From contig NZ_CP070356.1 of assembly GCF_016919445.1 (NCBI RefSeq), positions 5,025,502 through 5,089,501 of the forward strand: 64,000 nucleotides of DNA, given 5' to 3'. Shown here piece after piece: positions 63,933 to 64,000 of the stretch. The notes under the pieces are model-generated. The model was not told the origin of the DNA. It made no database searches and saw only the letters and a list, made by a program, of their open reading frames with translations. Position numbers and translations under genes: made by a program. Numbering within the stretch: the first letter of the stretch is position 1; every line of letters begins with the position of its first letter. Source of the stretch: Pseudomonas sp. PDNC002. Its GTDB lineage: Bacteria; Pseudomonadota; Gammaproteobacteria; Pseudomonadales; Pseudomonadaceae.

Positions 63933-64000
63933 ATGGATATCGGGACCATTCGCGGTATCGGCACTGTAGTAGTGATGGTCGCCTTCGTCGGCGTCCTGCT
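63933..64000 (+). CDS. ccoQ1: CcoQ subunit of the second cbb3 cluster (3' cut by window)
   Basis: Only the first 22 codons are in the window ([20 protein letters not shown]...), nearly identical to the N-terminus of the CcoQ at 60423. It starts 5 bases after the ccoO stop, the same layout as in the first cluster. The ccoP of this operon should follow outside the window. Confidence 0.88.
   Translation, partial: MDIGTIRGIGTVVVMVAFVGVL

Overview
The window is high-GC chromosomal DNA from a Pseudomonas of the P. aeruginosa group; P. nitroreducens, P. citronellolis and P. multiresinivorans are plausible, but no species can be fixed from this sequence. The reasons are two tandem ccoNOQP clusters of Pseudomonas type, the acnA-aer-cco neighbourhood resembling P. 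aeruginosa PAO1 PA1552-PA1566, the pauA/pauB-type polyamine genes, ANR and Fur-type sites, and dense Pseudomonas-style intergenic repeats. No rRNA, tRNA, insertion sequence or CRISPR array was seen.

Layout. 1-5.4 kb: the 3' end of a CdiA/filamentous haemagglutinin gene whose C-terminal domain carries a GHSRG nucleophile-elbow-like motif, followed by two lipoprotein genes. 5.4-20.4 kb: an island that looks less GC-rich than its flanks. It holds a methyltransferase-like protein, a Fe(III) ABC importer of FbpABC type, a COG4705-like membrane protein, a lipoprotein, a PmrAB/QseBC-type two-component system, an ECF sigma/FecR/TonB-receptor set and a broken arnT. Fur-like sites precede the ABC and sigma genes. 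An identical 17-bp direct-repeat site precedes both the COG4705 gene and arnT, which suggests a small PmrA-like envelope regulon. 20.4-28 kb: mixed accessory genes, namely a lipoprotein, a YcaC-like hydrolase, a Nudix hydrolase, an AraC regulator divergent from a fatty-acid hydroxylase/FMN-reductase pair, a ClpP-fold secreted protein, a histidine phosphatase and a diguanylate cyclase. 28-32.6 kb: aceE-aceF, with three lipoyl domains in AceF. 33-38 kb: an MBL hydrolase and a GNAT divergent from a RimK-like ATP-grasp protein, and a beta-propeller/MoaD-like pair. 38-46.5 kb: a polyamine block, with a glutamylpolyamine synthetase, an FAD oxidoreductase, a LysR regulator and a complete PotABCD-type importer. 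46.7-58.3 kb: tusA, a secreted hydrolase, a MaoC-like protein, rlmM, acnA, aer, an NAD-dependent reductase and an alpha/beta hydrolase. 58.3 kb to the end: two cbb3 oxidase operons. The first has a perfect ANR box and corresponds by position to PAO1 cco2. The second lacks one, corresponds to cco1, and is cut by the window edge.

Functionally the right half is central aerobic and microaerobic energy metabolism (pyruvate dehydrogenase, aconitase, aerotaxis, high-affinity oxidases) plus polyamine use. The left half is envelope and competition functions with iron acquisition. The most interesting leads are the shared PmrA-like promoter pair around a resident two-component system, the haemagglutinin C-terminal hydrolase-like domain with adjacent lipoproteins, and a 67-68 bp tandem repeat array downstream of a secreted hydrolase gene.
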